A DNA stretch of 64,000 nt from Littorina saxatilis (GCF_037325665.1 NC_090246.1:57087177-57151176); one strand, 5' to 3'; counted from the stretch's first letter, positions 30,801 through 41,224 are shown. Notes: generated from the letters alone by a model not told the origin. Translations and numbers: made by a program.

Positions 30801-32623
30801 GACAATGAAGGTGTCCACGATCTCAGGAGATGCGTGTGACCACTAGGTATTCAGTCAAATCCGTGTAAGAGGCTTTCAATTGACGGGGACAACCAAGCCA
30901 CCATTATGCACCGACTTGACATAGATCAACAGACGTGCCTTTAGAATAAACTATGTGCAGAGGTGCCTCATCTGAACACACAACTAAAGCTTGATGTTTC
31001 CGTCACACTTTGTCTTTTAGATCTTCATGGGATATATATATACAGGTTACAACACTCGTGATATTTTATATGGCTTGTATTTCAGTCAAGACCCTGCGGG
31101 AATATCAAAGGGACTCACTCGCCAGAGGCTCTTGATATTCATCCGCTGGATCTTGACTGAAATACAAGCCATATAAAAAACCACTCGTGTTGTAACCTCT
31201 AGATATATAGCATCACTCCACATTGGACTTGTCTTGTCTTGTCTTTCCATTACTGCCCACAATCAACAGTAGTGATTATTTCGGCACTTGATGGGATGTT
31301 GCGCAAGTCCAGTAAAGCAGCGTTTCCAGCATCTAAAAGTCCATTAAAGTTCACAGGTTGGGGAGTATGGGGGGGAGGGGACATGAGTCACAGTGGCTGC
31401 TGGTTTAGTGCGAGGCGCGCGACACAAAGGTGTCGACAGTGCGGGCCTCGACGACAGCTGCTGGTAGAGAGTTCCAGTCCTTCACTGTGCTGGGAAGAAA
31501 AGCGGCACTCCGATACTGAGTGCGGCAGGCAGGTGATGAGGCCGAACTGCTGGCAATGGCCTCTTCGCTGGCGTGGTGGTAAGGGGGCCAGCTTCGACTT
31601 GATGCCCGGACAGTGGACGATGCTGTTCTTGATCTTATAGAGCATCGAGAGGCGGGCAAGCTTCCTGCGCTCCTCCACAGACTGCCACCCAAGGGAGTCC
31701 AGCATCCGGCTGACACTTGACGTGTTGTGGTAGCGGTTGCAGACGAATCGGGCAGCTCGTCTCTGGACGGCCTCAAGCTTGTCGATGTTCTTCTGGGTGT
31801 GCGGGTCCCATACTGACGAGGCGTACTCCAGGATAGGCCTGACAAAGGCCTTGTACGCCTGCTCTTTCACGGATCTTGATGATATCTTCAGATTGCGCCG
31901 CAGGAACCCCAGGGTCATGTTTGCCTTGCTGACGATGTTGTTGATATGGTCGTCCCAGCACAGGTCACTCTGAATGGTCACACCCAGGTACTTGACCGCC
32001 TTCACTGTCTCCAGCGTATGCCCGTGGAGCTGGTAAGAGGGCTGTAGTGGGCGTCTGCTCCTCGTAACAGGCAGGGTGTTGCACTTTGCAGGGTGGAACT
32101 GCATGTCCCAGTTCTTCTCCCACTCGGCTAGGCGATGGACTCATAGCCTACATTCTACATTTTGTATTTGACTTTGGTGATTCTGTAAATAACTAAATAA
32201 ATAGGCCTTGTGAATTGTGTAACGTTAAAACATAATTGAACGGAAACAGTTGACACTTGGAATTCTACAAATGCGTTCTACAAAATTGCCTACCCGTGGA
32301 TGACTCTGCAGTTGATGATTCAGGATCTGCACAGCTTCGCTGTAACGCTGATCCTTTATCTGGAACAGAAAAATAAATAACTCAGTTTTCTCTGAAGAGA
32401 ACAGATACTGCTGAAATGTAGCACGATGGCCTTTGATAAACCTCATTTGCTGCACATCATTGGCAATTCAAGGAAGATCATGATCCTAAGAGTAAGAGCT
32501 GTACAACTTTCAAATTCACACAACTGCCCCCCCCCCCCCCCCCCCCCCCCCACACACACACAAACTTACAAGACCATAGATCGTCGATGTGTATTCTCCT
32601 TCTTTCATCTGTAAGTGCGCCAT
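18119..32623 (-). CDS. TTC30: Tetratricopeptide repeat protein 30 (IFT70), 16 exons, complete
   Basis: IFT70 is a TPR protein of the IFT-B complex that moves cargo along ciliary microtubules. Coding exons in transcript order: 32623-32570, 32359-32294, 29704-29495, 29096-29040, 28537-28469, 28073-27902, 27421-27293, 26759-26557, 26225-26160, 25021-24902, 23557-23420, 21365-21216, 20364-20293, 19515-19412, 19023-18815, 18243-18119. Every intron is GT-AG and phases join, giving 647 residues against about 665 in human TTC30A. Diagnostic stretches include HPEVEEYRLYYAQSLYKAC, LTDMPPRSEEELD, FLLQQNPFPPETFGNLL, AHVLFMQENKYKEA, ANLCVSYIMTSQNEE and AVIEQPLEEEPMHPG. TPR units span most of the length. 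The start at 32623 begins MAHLQMKEGEY and has a GTAAGT donor after codon 18. It is divergent from KTI12. Introns hold a LINE, a foldback element, a hairpin element and tandem repeats. The last acceptor is duplicated. The assignment is from remembered family sequence and is very secure. Confidence 0.97.
18232..18309. repeat. Exact 39-bp tandem duplication over the last TTC30 splice acceptor
   Basis: The 39 bp at 18232-18270 are repeated exactly at 18271-18309. Each copy carries, on the minus strand, TTGTTTCAG followed by TGTACGGACGTG, so the acceptor of the final TTC30 exon and its first 12 exonic bases exist twice. Only the inner acceptor (exon start 18243) keeps the conserved C-terminus open. 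Confidence 0.95.
19976..20040 (-). mobile_element. 5'-truncated SINE, family S2 (65 bp)
   Basis: The insert reads (on minus) to ACGTTAAACACCAAATAAAG and a GAAA-repeat tail. An 11-bp target duplication, ACAACAAGAGC, lies at 19965-19975 and 20041-20051. The full-length relative is at 39245-39620. It lies in the TTC30 intron between exons 13 and 14. Confidence 0.85.
20608..20985. repeat. 61-bp tandem array, about 6 copies
   Basis: Units of 61 bp containing TCTATGCATGTCTGTAATTT and TCTAAGCCTGGCTC repeat with very few differences. It lies in the TTC30 intron between exons 12 and 13. High identity points to recent expansion. Confidence 0.95.
21770..23187 (-). mobile_element. Hairpin-headed interspersed element, copy B
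   Basis: Reverse complement of copy A (6243-7655), with the hairpin at 23030-23187 and a longer (ATT)n run at 21770-21830. It lies in the TTC30 intron between exons 11 and 12. Differences from A are scattered substitutions and small indels, so the two are not a recent duplication of one locus. Confidence 0.8.
23876..24863. mobile_element. Foldback element with tRNA-like arms, TTAA flanks
   Basis: The ends are inverted copies starting AGCTGTGGTCTATTTATGAC, flanked by TTAA at 23872-23875 and 24864-24867. The inverted similarity continues for about 300 bp per arm. Each arm includes a tRNA-like unit facing inward to outward: on minus near 24175-24105 with GTTCGAATC, and on plus near 24563-24645 with GTTCGAATCC. 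The TTAA flanks suggest a piggyBac-type or other TTAA-specific insertion. The element ends 38 bp from TTC30 exon 10. Confidence 0.7.
25022..26159. other. TTC30 intron 9, nothing further recognised
   Basis: AT-rich intronic sequence without an identifiable repeat family. A CTGCAGTTTGAATGTCTGAAACTT phrase (25970-26014) occurs twice in tandem. Other TTC30 introns (26226-26556, 26760-27292, 27422-27901, 28074-28468, 28538-29039, 29097-29494) likewise show nothing beyond short poly(C) or CA tracts. Confidence 0.4.
29705..31030. other. Left part of TTC30 intron 2, no element identified
   Basis: No repeat with readable ends and no open frame of interest. A few TA-repeat patches occur. Confidence 0.3.
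31031..31209. mobile_element. 180-bp palindromic element
   Basis: Arms of about 80 bp at 31032-31117 and 31129-31209 are near-perfect reverse complements. Both include GGTTACAACACTCGTG and TGGCTTGTATTTCAGTCAAG, and the centre holds GAATATCAA / TTGATATTC. Long arms and a short loop fit a foldback MITE. It sits in TTC30 intron 2. Confidence 0.75.
31388..32135 (-). mobile_element. 5'-truncated non-LTR retrotransposon (LINE), RT C-terminus
   Basis: The minus frame begins near 32130 with RLAEWEKNWDMQFHPAKC, then KAVKYLGVTI, AYKAFVRPILEYASSVWDP and LEAVQRRAARFVCNRYH, and closes at 31388. These are the thumb and post-RT motifs of jockey/CR1-type LINE reverse transcriptases. The catalytic palm with the YxDD box is absent, as expected from 5' truncation. 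The open frame of about 245 codons suggests fairly recent insertion into TTC30 intron 2, in the same orientation as the gene. Confidence 0.88.
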
Positions 32624-33017
32624 GTTTTGTTGTTTTTTTTGTAACACCGCGATCCTCCCAGCATAAATAAACTAAGTGTACAACTCCACCCGAGTTCTAA
32701 ATCGTTTGGGTTGACAACCAATGGAATTTTCTTCAATGCGCATGCTCGTACTCGGAATGTTAAAATTGCGTTTGTCTACCGAAGAAAAGACAAACCTATT
32801 TAAACATTTCCTCATTTAAAGAATACAAATTATTGTGTTAAAAATAATATATTGTTGAGGTAAAATATCCAAATTTAATGTTAAAACGAAATGAGAACCT
32901 GTGGAATTTAGTTTACTTTTCCCCCATCGTTTATCCACTTATTTGATATCTTGTGCTCAGGGGATAGAACTCTCACAAACCCAAGTAGCAGACGGTATTA
33001 AAGAGAGACTCACAGCC
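32624..33017. promoter_or_regulatory. Bidirectional TTC30/KTI12 promoter
   Basis: Only 394 bp separate the two divergent ATG codons. The interval has no TATA box placed convincingly for either gene. It contains AT-rich sequence and a GCGCATGC-type element near 32740. Sharing of one promoter is inferred from distance. Confidence 0.55.
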
Positions 33018-33866
33018 ATGCCGTTGGTTATTTTATGCGGATTCCCCGCAAGTGGGAAAACAACCAGAGCAAAAGAACTACAAGCATACCTTGCTGACAA
33101 CTTTGCCCAACGACATATTCATATGGTGAGCGAACATTCGCTAAATGTCAACAAAAATGAGTTGTACAGCAGTTCCCACATGGAGAAAGAGATACGCAGT
33201 TCGCTGAAGTCCACAGTACAGAGACTTCTCAACAAGGATGATGTAGTGATTCTCGATTCTTTGAACTACATCAAAGGTTTCCGATATGAACTTTACTGTG
33301 TCTCCAAAGGATGTCACACCACACAGTGTGTTGTCCATTGCGATGCCAACAAAGAAGTTGTGACTGATCGCAATAAGACGAAAGCAGCTGAGGCAGGTGA
33401 GGGACCCGAGACATATCAGCCAGAAGTGCTGGACGGCTTGATCATGAGGTTTGAGCCTCCCAACCCGAACAACAGATGGGACAGTCCGTTGTTTGTTGTG
33501 CACCCAGACGATAGCTTACCAGGAGGGGACATTTGTGCTGCCTTGTTCGAGCGAAAAGCCCCTCCACCGAATCAGTCAACGCAGTCACAGCCTCTTTCCT
33601 CAACAAATTTTCTTTACGAACTGGACAGAGTCACTCAGGACATTGTATCTCGAATTCTTGATGCTCAGAAGAATAACTGGGTTCCAGGGGAGGTGATCAT
33701 GATCCCCACTTCAGATGTACCTGTGACGTCAACTAGGGTTCTCCCTCTAGCCGAGTTGCAGCGACATAAACGTCAGTTCATTAACTATACCAAGCTGCAT
33801 CCTGTGACCGACACAACCAAACTGGCTCATTTGTTTGTGTTGTATCTGACCGATTATATAAAGTAG
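33018..33866 (+). CDS. KTI12: KTI12 homologue, Elongator-associated P-loop ATPase
   Basis: KTI12 binds Elongator and tRNA and is required for wobble-uridine modification (mcm5/ncm5). The 282-residue protein begins MPLVILCGFPASGKTT, with a Walker A P-loop at residues 8-16, as in the family. The conserved DDVVILDSLNYIKGFRYELY lies near residues 74-93, and APPPNQSTQSQPL near 181-193. The C-terminal part (LAELQRHKRQFINYTKLHP) matches the tRNA-binding KTI12 tail. The reading frame is open for 39 more codons upstream, but the start at 33018 matches the family N-terminus. The gene is a single exon. Length is close to yeast KTI12 and shorter than mammalian proteins, which carry an insert. Confidence 0.96.
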   Translation: MPLVILCGFPASGKTTRAKELQAYLADNFAQRHIHMVSEHSLNVNKNELYSSSHMEKEIRSSLKSTVQRLLNKDDVVILDSLNYIKGFRYELYCVSKGCHTTQCVVHCDANKEVVTDRNKTKAAEAGEGPETYQPEVLDGLIMRFEPPNPNNRWDSPLFVVHPDDSLPGGDICAALFERKAPPPNQSTQSQPLSSTNFLYELDRVTQDIVSRILDAQKNNWVPGEVIMIPTSDVPVTSTRVLPLAELQRHKRQFINYTKLHPVTDTTKLAHLFVLYLTDYIK

Positions 33867-34075
33867 GATGTGTATTGCTTGTTGTTATAGTTTACATAAG
33901 CTTGTGATATACCGAATGGTGCTATACCTCACCTTTGTGGTTCTCCTGGCTCCCAGCAGTTTCTCCGAATGTGTCAACTGAGAATGCAACCGCTCTGTTG
34001 AAAACTTTATATTATGTGAATAGCATTTGTTATGTACTTCTTCTTAAAATTGTGCATTTAGGGTGCTAACCACTG

Positions 34076-34081
34076 ATTAAA
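34076..34081 (+). terminator. Candidate poly(A) signal of KTI12
   Basis: ATTAAA lies 210 bp after the stop codon. A canonical AATAAA occurs further down at 34507-34512, inside the terminal repeat of a Tigger-like element. Confidence 0.35.
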
Positions 34082-34781
34082 CATTTTAGCCTCTTACCTC
34101 GGAGAATTTTAACTTTAAAATTAATTTTTAAGTTCAACATCAATGTGTGAAAAAAATAGATACATACTTTTAATGCCTGCTAAGCAATGCGTTTTTATTT
34201 GTGTGTGTTGTCAATACAAATGTCAAACACAAAAAGAAACATAATGCATTATAAATAATCATATAATGTACACCTGGAATCTTGTAAATGGATATGTGGC
34301 TTTAAACTTCTAAGCTGAATCTCAAGATGAACCTCCTCCACTGTTTTTTTTTCTCTCGTTCGCAAGTTAACCCCCCTTCCAAAAGTGTGTGTACATATGA
34401 GAGTGTATGTATTCATGCTTGAGTGAGTGTGTGCAAAAGATTTGATGAAAAACACTTGGTTTCATTTTCATGAAAATAACATCACATGGTACAGTGGACG
34501 CCGCTTAATAAAACCGCGGTTAATAGAGCCAGCCGCTTATAAAAGCCGATTTCAGACGGTCCGGATTTATCACTATATCTTATGTATTAGAAAAAGCCGG
34601 TTAATAAACCCAACCCGCCGCTTATTAAAGCCAGTTTTCTCAGAGAAATCACGTAGTTTGTGACTAAAACTCACATTATCTTGTTCTTGTAATCGCTCAA
34701 GTCATAGGCCTATTTATGTTCACGCTCACGCGTATCACGAAGTAACCGAGTTCAGAAAAGAATGTCAGTCAATGTGCGAAT

Positions 34782-35024
34782 GTGGAAGCCGGGCAATCGG
34801 ACTTGACAGGTGATGATGAAGATGACGAGGAGGATGAAGAGATGCCACCCCCACCGCCTTCAAACCCAGAGATGAGGCAAATAATGACCCGCCTTCGTTC
34901 TGGTCTGGAAAGTCGTGGTTACCGCATGGAAGAATTTGAACCATTCGCAGACTCAGTGAGAGAACTGATGTGGAAGACGACCAACAAACAAACACTCATA
35001 AAATCGTTCTTCTCTGCCGAGTAA
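34782..35024 (+). pseudogene. Remnant C-terminus of Tigger-like transposase
   Basis: About 80 codons remain. The acidic run followed by PPPPPS and a basic, hydrophobic QTLIKSFF end resembles the tail of pogo/Tigger transposases. DNA-binding and DDE domains are absent. In copy 2 most of this region is deleted, the join lying between TTATCTTG and TGGAAGACG. Confidence 0.55.
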
Positions 35025-35240
35025 TGATTCGTGACGGTGACAGTGAAATGATTGATGTACCGAAGTGATCAAAGTACATGTACATGAACATAATTAAAAT
35101 AAAAGTTCAACATCCTTCGTGAAGTTTTGTTTAGATTCAAACAAGTGCAAATGACGAAAGAAAGTGACTGAGTGACGTAATCAAAAGAGAAGATTTTTTT
35201 CTTTCTTTCGAAAATGACGTATACCTGGACCGCCGGTTAA

Positions 35241-37169
35241 CCTTTGCCGGATGCCGCTTTTGACTACACACGCCCGACGATGCGGGTTTGTCTGAACCCA
35301 TACATTTGAAAGAGGGTTTTTACCGTTTATTTCTCTAACGACGGGGTGGGTTCAGGGAAACCCACAGCGCTACTTCAGTGGGTGCATCGAGTTTCTCCCT
35401 TCACCGACTTCTTGCAGGGGAGGGAGAGGGGGAGGGGGAGGGAGAGGGGGAGGGAGAGACTGAGAGACTAAGAAAGAGAGAGACTAAGAAAGAGAGAGAC
35501 TAAGAAAGAGAGAGAGACTACGAAAGAGAGAGAGAGACTAAGAAAGAGAGAGAGAGAGAGACTAAGAAAAAGAGAGAGAGACTAAGAAAGAGAGAGAGAG
35601 ACTAAGAAAGAGAGAGAGACTAAGAAAGAGAGAGACTAAGAAAGAGAGAGAGAGACTAAGAAAGAGAGAGAGAGAGAGACTAAGAAAGAGAGAGAGAGAG
35701 AGACTAAGAAAGAGAGAGAGAGAGAGAAAGACTAAGAAAGAGAGAGAGAGAGAGACTAAGAAAGAGAGAGAGACTAAGAAAGAGAGAGACTAAGAAAGAG
35801 AGAGACTAAGAAAGAGAGAGAGACTAAGAAAGAGAGAGAGAGACTAAGAAAAAGAGAGAGAGACTTAGAAAGAGAGAGAGACTAAGAAAGAGAGAGAGAG
35901 AGACTAAGAAAGAGAGAGACTAAGAGAGAGAGAGACTAAGAAAGAGAGAGACTAAGAAAGAGAGAGAGACTAAGAAAGAGAGAGAGGGAGACTAAGAAAG
36001 AGAGAGAGAGAGACTAAGAGAGAGAGACTAAGAAAGAGAGACTAAGAAAGAGAGAGAGACTAAGAAAGAGAGAGACTAAGAAAGAGAGAGAGAGACTAAG
36101 AAAAAGAAAGAGAGAGAGACTAAGAAAGAGAGAGAGAGAGACTACGAAAGAGAGAGAGAGAGAGACTAAGAAAGAGAGAGAGAGAGAGACTAAGAAAGAG
36201 AGAGAGACTAAGAAAGAGAGAGACTAAGAAAGAGAGAGACAAAGAAAGAGAGAGAGAGACTAAGAAAGAGAGAGAGAGACTTAGAAAGAGAGAGAGACTA
36301 AGAAAGAGAGAGAGAGAGACTAAGAAAGAGAGAGAGACTAAGAGAGAGAGAGACTAAGAAAGAGAGAGAGAGAGACTAAGAAAGAGAAAGACTAAGAAAG
36401 AGAGAGAGACTAAGACAGAGAGAGAGAGAGACTGAGAAAGAGAGAGAGAGACTAAGAAAGAGAGAGAGAGACTAAGAAAGAGAGAGAGAGAGAGACTAAG
36501 AAAGAGAGAGAGAGAGACTAAGAAAGAGAGAGACTAAGAAAGAGAGACTAAGAAAGAGACTAAGACTAAGAAAGAGAGAGACTAAGAAAGAGAGAGAGAG
36601 AGAGACTAAGAAAGAGACAGAGACTAAGAGAGAGAGAGACAGAGAGAGAGACCAGGGACCCTCTAATATAGGTCTATGGAGAGACAGAGAGAGAGAAACA
36701 GAGAGAGAGAGACACAGAGAGAGAGAGACAGACAGTCAGATAGACAGACAGTCGGATAGACAGATAGACAGACGGATAGACAGACAGAGCAACTGACAAC
36801 AGAGATACGGACAGACAGACAGAGAGACAGACAGTCTCTTGGAGACAAACAGGCAGACAGACACTGTTCCGCCGCTTTGGTAATTATGGGTGTAGCAGAA
36901 CCCGCGCCGTCGGCAGAGGGATAGTTACAATCACTACTACTCTTTAAAAGTATGGGTTTGCGTGAACCCGCGCAATCGGTAGTGTTTATGTTAATAAACA
37001 TAATCAATTAATTTTAATGTTTTGTCATGTACACACTAAAAATTTGCAGACAGAGAGCAAATTAGCTGTGTGAGAGATACTTAAAATTTCAAAACGATAC
37101 CTTTAATGGTTCCAGAGTTACAATGATTTTAGTGTGTCTCTGGGTACAGGTGAACCCAGGAAGCAAAGG
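35241..37169. mobile_element. piggyBac-like nonautonomous element inside the Tigger copy
   Basis: The element is flanked by TTAA at 35237-35240 and 37170-37173. It begins CCTTTGC and ends GCAAAGG. The Tigger copy at 41717 has the uninterrupted GGTTAATAAATCC site, confirming a clean TTAA insertion. Subterminal sequence holds inverted GGGTT/AACCC pairs. No transposase frame is seen. Most of the interior is a GAGA-type minisatellite. A fragment of the same left end lies at 63666-63758. Confidence 0.85.
35416..36655. repeat. (GAGAGAGACTAAGAAA)n minisatellite, about 1.2 kb
   Basis: Units of a GA run of variable length plus ACTAAGAAA repeat roughly 60-70 times. The GA part varies between units while the ACTAAGAAA part is nearly constant. 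The purine bias is almost complete over the array. Confidence 0.95.
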
Positions 37170-37640
37170 TTAATAAATCCTCCACTTATTAAAGCCATTT
37201 TTCGTCCGTCCAGAAGTGGCTTTATTAAGCGGCGACCACTGTACCATGACAGACTCAGAGGTACAGATAAAACAGCTTTATTTGAACTATAAGTATAACA
37301 TAAAAATCATTTGACCAAAAGCTGCACACGTAAAATGATTAGACAAAACTGAAACGATGCTACATTTGACTTCAAATACAAAAGCTAAGGAGCACTGCTC
37401 TGACTATCAGTAACTCCATGGCAGTTATAAAAAAGAAAAAAAAAAGGAACTCTTGTCGATTGATGTGTGAAAGATGAATGCTGACGCGACAGAAAGATTG
37501 TACAACAACAGCACATGTTCTTTATAAAACGTGTGTCAGTAACTTTTATTGTATTATGATATATAAGTACCAGTGCTGAAAAAAATCTATAAGATATATA
37601 AAAGCAGTACAAATGTATTCATATACCGTCGCTGTAATTG

Positions 37641-38151
37641 TAATTCACAAACCTCGTATCTCAATTTTTGGGGTTTCGGAACTAAAACAATAGTAAGCTC
37701 CCTTATTATGTTGCCTGTGTGGTGATACTTAGCTCTCTAGAAAAGTTCTTGAGAAGAAAACTCGTATCTTAAATTCTTTGAAGTGAGCGGCTAAAAAACC
37801 CGCTCAAGTTAAACTTACAAGGTTTTCGTGCCACACTTTGATGGAAACTATGTCATAATATGAAAGATACGGGGTTCTCCTGTTGTATTTTTAGTTTGCA
37901 TAAAAAAAAACTTGTATACATACCACTTCTGGATCACTCCTTTCGGATGAAAAGCTACTATATCTCAATATTTTCTCAACTGAATGGAATATCATTGATA
38001 ACTGACATTGACACACATTAAGAAAAGTATTGCACTGATTTAAAGAAATATTAACCCATGAATTGAAGTTATATTTGAAGCGGTGGTTTTTCAAAACATT
38101 TGTTTTCATTTTTCTCACAACATGAAAAATTGAGATACGAGGTTTGTGAAT
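37641..38151. mobile_element. MITE-like element with 30-bp TIRs
   Basis: TTCACAAACCTCGTATCTCA at the left and its reverse complement at the right, each extending into an AATTTTT run. The interior of about 450 bp is non-coding and AT-rich. The target duplication is not clear. Confidence 0.7.
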
Positions 38152-38180
38152 AACGGTGATAATATGGTCTTGTTGCTTAA

Positions 38181-39224
38181 AGGCACAGTAAGCCTCCCGT
38201 AAACCATCACAGAGCTCCCTGAGCGTCTACATACAGTACAAGCATACTTCCATTTGAACGCTCACCGAACGGGAATATCCTGGCTGCTTTCTGTCGAGCG
38301 TGAGAAATTTTCAAAGAATTTATTTTCGTGGACTTGGGCTGCTACAACAATGGCGCCTCGTTTTGGTGCTGGACGGCTGTTATGATACCGGAAATCACGC
38401 CCGGACAGTAAGCCTCCCGTAAACCATCACAAATACTGTCAGGCTTTTACACACAGTACAAACACCCTTCCATTTGAACGGGAACATCCTAGGTGCCCTA
38501 CGTAAAGAGCGAGCAATTTTTAAAGAATTAATTTTGCAGATTGTCTCGAACACTTTTAATTTGGACCCATCCTGAACTCAGGTCAAACATGAGTTACTTC
38601 CCCTTCGGGTCTCATTCTATCGATGTACACTGGCGATTGCCGTGAATCGATGATTATCAAAATGTTTTTGGACCGTGGTGCGTTTTTGCGCTAGACCTAA
38701 CTTTTAAAATCTAAATAATAAATTGACAGCTTGTTACACAAACATTCTTTAATCATAAAAGAATTCTTTTTTCATCAAGACAAGATCAGTACAATTCGAA
38801 GTTGTGAAAGTTTGAAAAAAGAAAAGCCCGGAAGCAGGGTCACGCAAGGGTCGTAGCAGACTACGGTTTATCATGCATATCGCCGTTCCTCTCAACAGTC
38901 AAAAGCCATCGCTAGAGTTCTTGTGAACCACAGCCGTTTGTTTCATGCATAAAAACGTGCTATTGTAAATAAGCTCACATCGAGTCGCATTCAAATAACT
39001 AACTGACGACTACATTGTGAAAAAGGGAAACTGGATCACACGGATTCAAGATGGCTCAGGGGTAAGATAAACCACGCAAAAATAAATTGTTTGAAAATTG
39101 TTTGCTCTTTACGGAGGGCACCTAGGATGCTCTCAATCGGTGAGTGTTTAAATGAAAGGGTGTTTGTACTGTGTGTAAAAGCCTGACCGTATCTGTGATG
39201 GTTTACGGGAGGCTTACTGTGCCT
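38181..39224. mobile_element. TTAA-flanked MITE family M1, copy 1
   Basis: The ends are AGGCACAGTAAGCCTCCCGT and its reverse complement, flanked by TTAA at 38177-38180 and 39225-39228. A second, internal copy of the left terminal sequence starts near 38404. It is about 1.04 kb and non-coding. Copy 2 at 51268-52322 is close to identical over most of its length. Confidence 0.88.
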
Positions 39225-39244
39225 TTAAGTACATGCATGTATCT

Positions 39245-39620
39245 TTCTTTCTTTATTTGGTGTTTAACGTCGTTTTCAACCGTTCAAGGTTATATCGTGA
39301 CGGGGAAAGGGGGGGGGGGGGGGGGGGGGGGGGGGATGGGATAGAGCCACTTGTTAATTGTTTCTTGTTCACAAAAGCACTAATCAAAAAATTGCTCCAG
39401 GGGCTTGCAACGTAGTACAATATATGACCTTACTGGGAGAATGCAAGTTTCCAGTACAAAGGACTTAACATTTCTTACATACTGCTTGACTAAAATCTTT
39501 ACAAACATTGACTATATTCTATACAAGAAACACTTAACAAGGGTAAAAGGAGAAACAGAATCCGTTAGTTGCCTCTTACGACATGCTGGGGAGCATCGGG
39601 TAAATTCTTCCCCCTAACCC
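39245..39620 (-). mobile_element. SINE-like retroposon family S2, longest copy
   Basis: On the minus strand it runs from GGGTTAGGGGGAAGAATTTA through CAGCATGTCGTAAGAGGC to AAACACCAAATAAAGAAAG. A 10-bp target duplication, GCATGTATCT, lies at 39235-39244 and 39621-39630. No tRNA-like head is visible. A G-run of about 30 bp (39306-39335) sits inside. Truncated relatives are at 19976-20040 and 45212-45250. Confidence 0.85.
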
Positions 39621-39630
39621 GCATGTATCT

Positions 39631-41193
39631 AAAGAAAAAAAAGAAAAAAAGACAACTAGAATAAAATGTGCATGAACTTATTATTCCAAGCATTTGAATA
39701 ACAACATAAACAAACAAAAACAGTCTTAAAAGTGAAAAAGGTACATGTGAGAAAATAAAAAGCAATTTTGCGTGGAGCATCTATCTTTGGCACCTTCCCA
39801 ACTAACACTCACACAAGTGATTCTAATTACAAACAAAAACATTTTCAGACTTTTTGAGAATGTGACCTCGCAACAAAGGCAATTTGACTGAAAGTCTGAA
39901 AGTAATTTTCAGACTGCTATTAACCATCTTTTCACAAATTAAGAAGACAAATACAGTTTTAAGATATTTAAAAACAATGTCCGACTGAGCATTATACAAA
40001 CGGAATTTACTTTCTTCATTATGACTGATTATATCATGTTCACCATCCCTATTAACCTTTCTACCAGTGCAGGCATAGATCTTGGGATGGTCTATGTACC
40101 AAATCCACCTACCAATTATATCCGAACAGTAACTCCTGCTGTGATGAAAGTATTTAACATGATCATTTTTTTTATTGTGTATATATTCTTGAGGTCCTGC
40201 TCTACCCACTCCAACCAAATAAGGACACCGCATATGTCCTTCCCAAATTAATTAAACAAATCCAATAGGAATCATATACAACCTACACTGTTCAGACTGT
40301 GTAGTTCAAAATATGCCAGTGATTGTTTGGTCACCAACGTAACGAATTAAATTAAATTGTAAAGCGTCTGGAACCAATATTAATGGGACTCGTGCTGCAG
40401 ACGTTATTTATTATTATAATAATGATTAATGAGACTTAGTCATTAGGAAGGTCCTGCAATGTTTGAAGATTACACTAAGTCTCAAGCAAAAACTCCAAAT
40501 ATTGTCATAAACACACATTTTTGTGTGAGGGTATGGGTTATTCATGACCCAGGAAGCAAGGGGAAGATTAAGTTTTAAGAGTTTCCTTTTTGATTACTTG
40601 ATATTCTGAGTTAAACTGACTTGTTGGGCCCTGTTTGGTCCATATTTAATATCCTGAACATGAAAGAGTAACACACAAATTCCAGCAATTTAAAATCAAG
40701 ATATGTGCATCTTGAATGGCAATTTATAAGCAAAGCAAAGCTTTAAAAAAAATAATGATTGATAATAACTGTTGATATTCCAACATAATTCTAAAATCTA
40801 TCAAATCATGCAAACTCAATAGGTAAATCAAAAACGAATGGGTAAAAAAGCTTTGATGTCCAAACTATAAATCAGAATGGAAAAAAAATCATCTTTCTGG
40901 GACAATCATTTTCATAAAGGAAACAAAAAATATGCCTTCTGATTTGATCTATTTTTTAATGTTGTATATCCCTCACTGCAGACTCTGAACATTGAAAAAA
41001 AATACTGTTAACATTGAAAACAAAAATCAAACATGACGATAATTAACTGATGATAATTGTGTATCTTGAACGATCAGTACTCCCAAAGAAATACGCTGAA
41101 AAACGAGGTGGAATATTCCACCACTGACTCCTCAATCAAATAATTTTTTGTTATTGGTTGTGGTGATGCCCTCCCTAAACACAAATCATCCCC

Positions 41194-41224
<31 letters not shown>

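Larger units (their letters stand above)
34492..37241 (+). mobile_element. Tigger/pogo-like DNA transposon, copy 1 (interrupted)
   Basis: The ends are CAGTGGACGCCGCTTAATAA and its near reverse complement, with a TA duplication on each side (34490-34491 and 37242-37243). TA target sites and CAGT(G)G ends fit the Tc1/mariner-pogo (Tigger) group. A frame at 34782-35024 gives an acidic DDEDDEEDEE stretch followed by KTTNKQTLIKSFFSAE, like the C-terminus of Tigger transposases; the catalytic DDE region is missing. A piggyBac-like element splits it at 35241-37169. A shorter copy is at 41717-42245. Confidence 0.82.
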
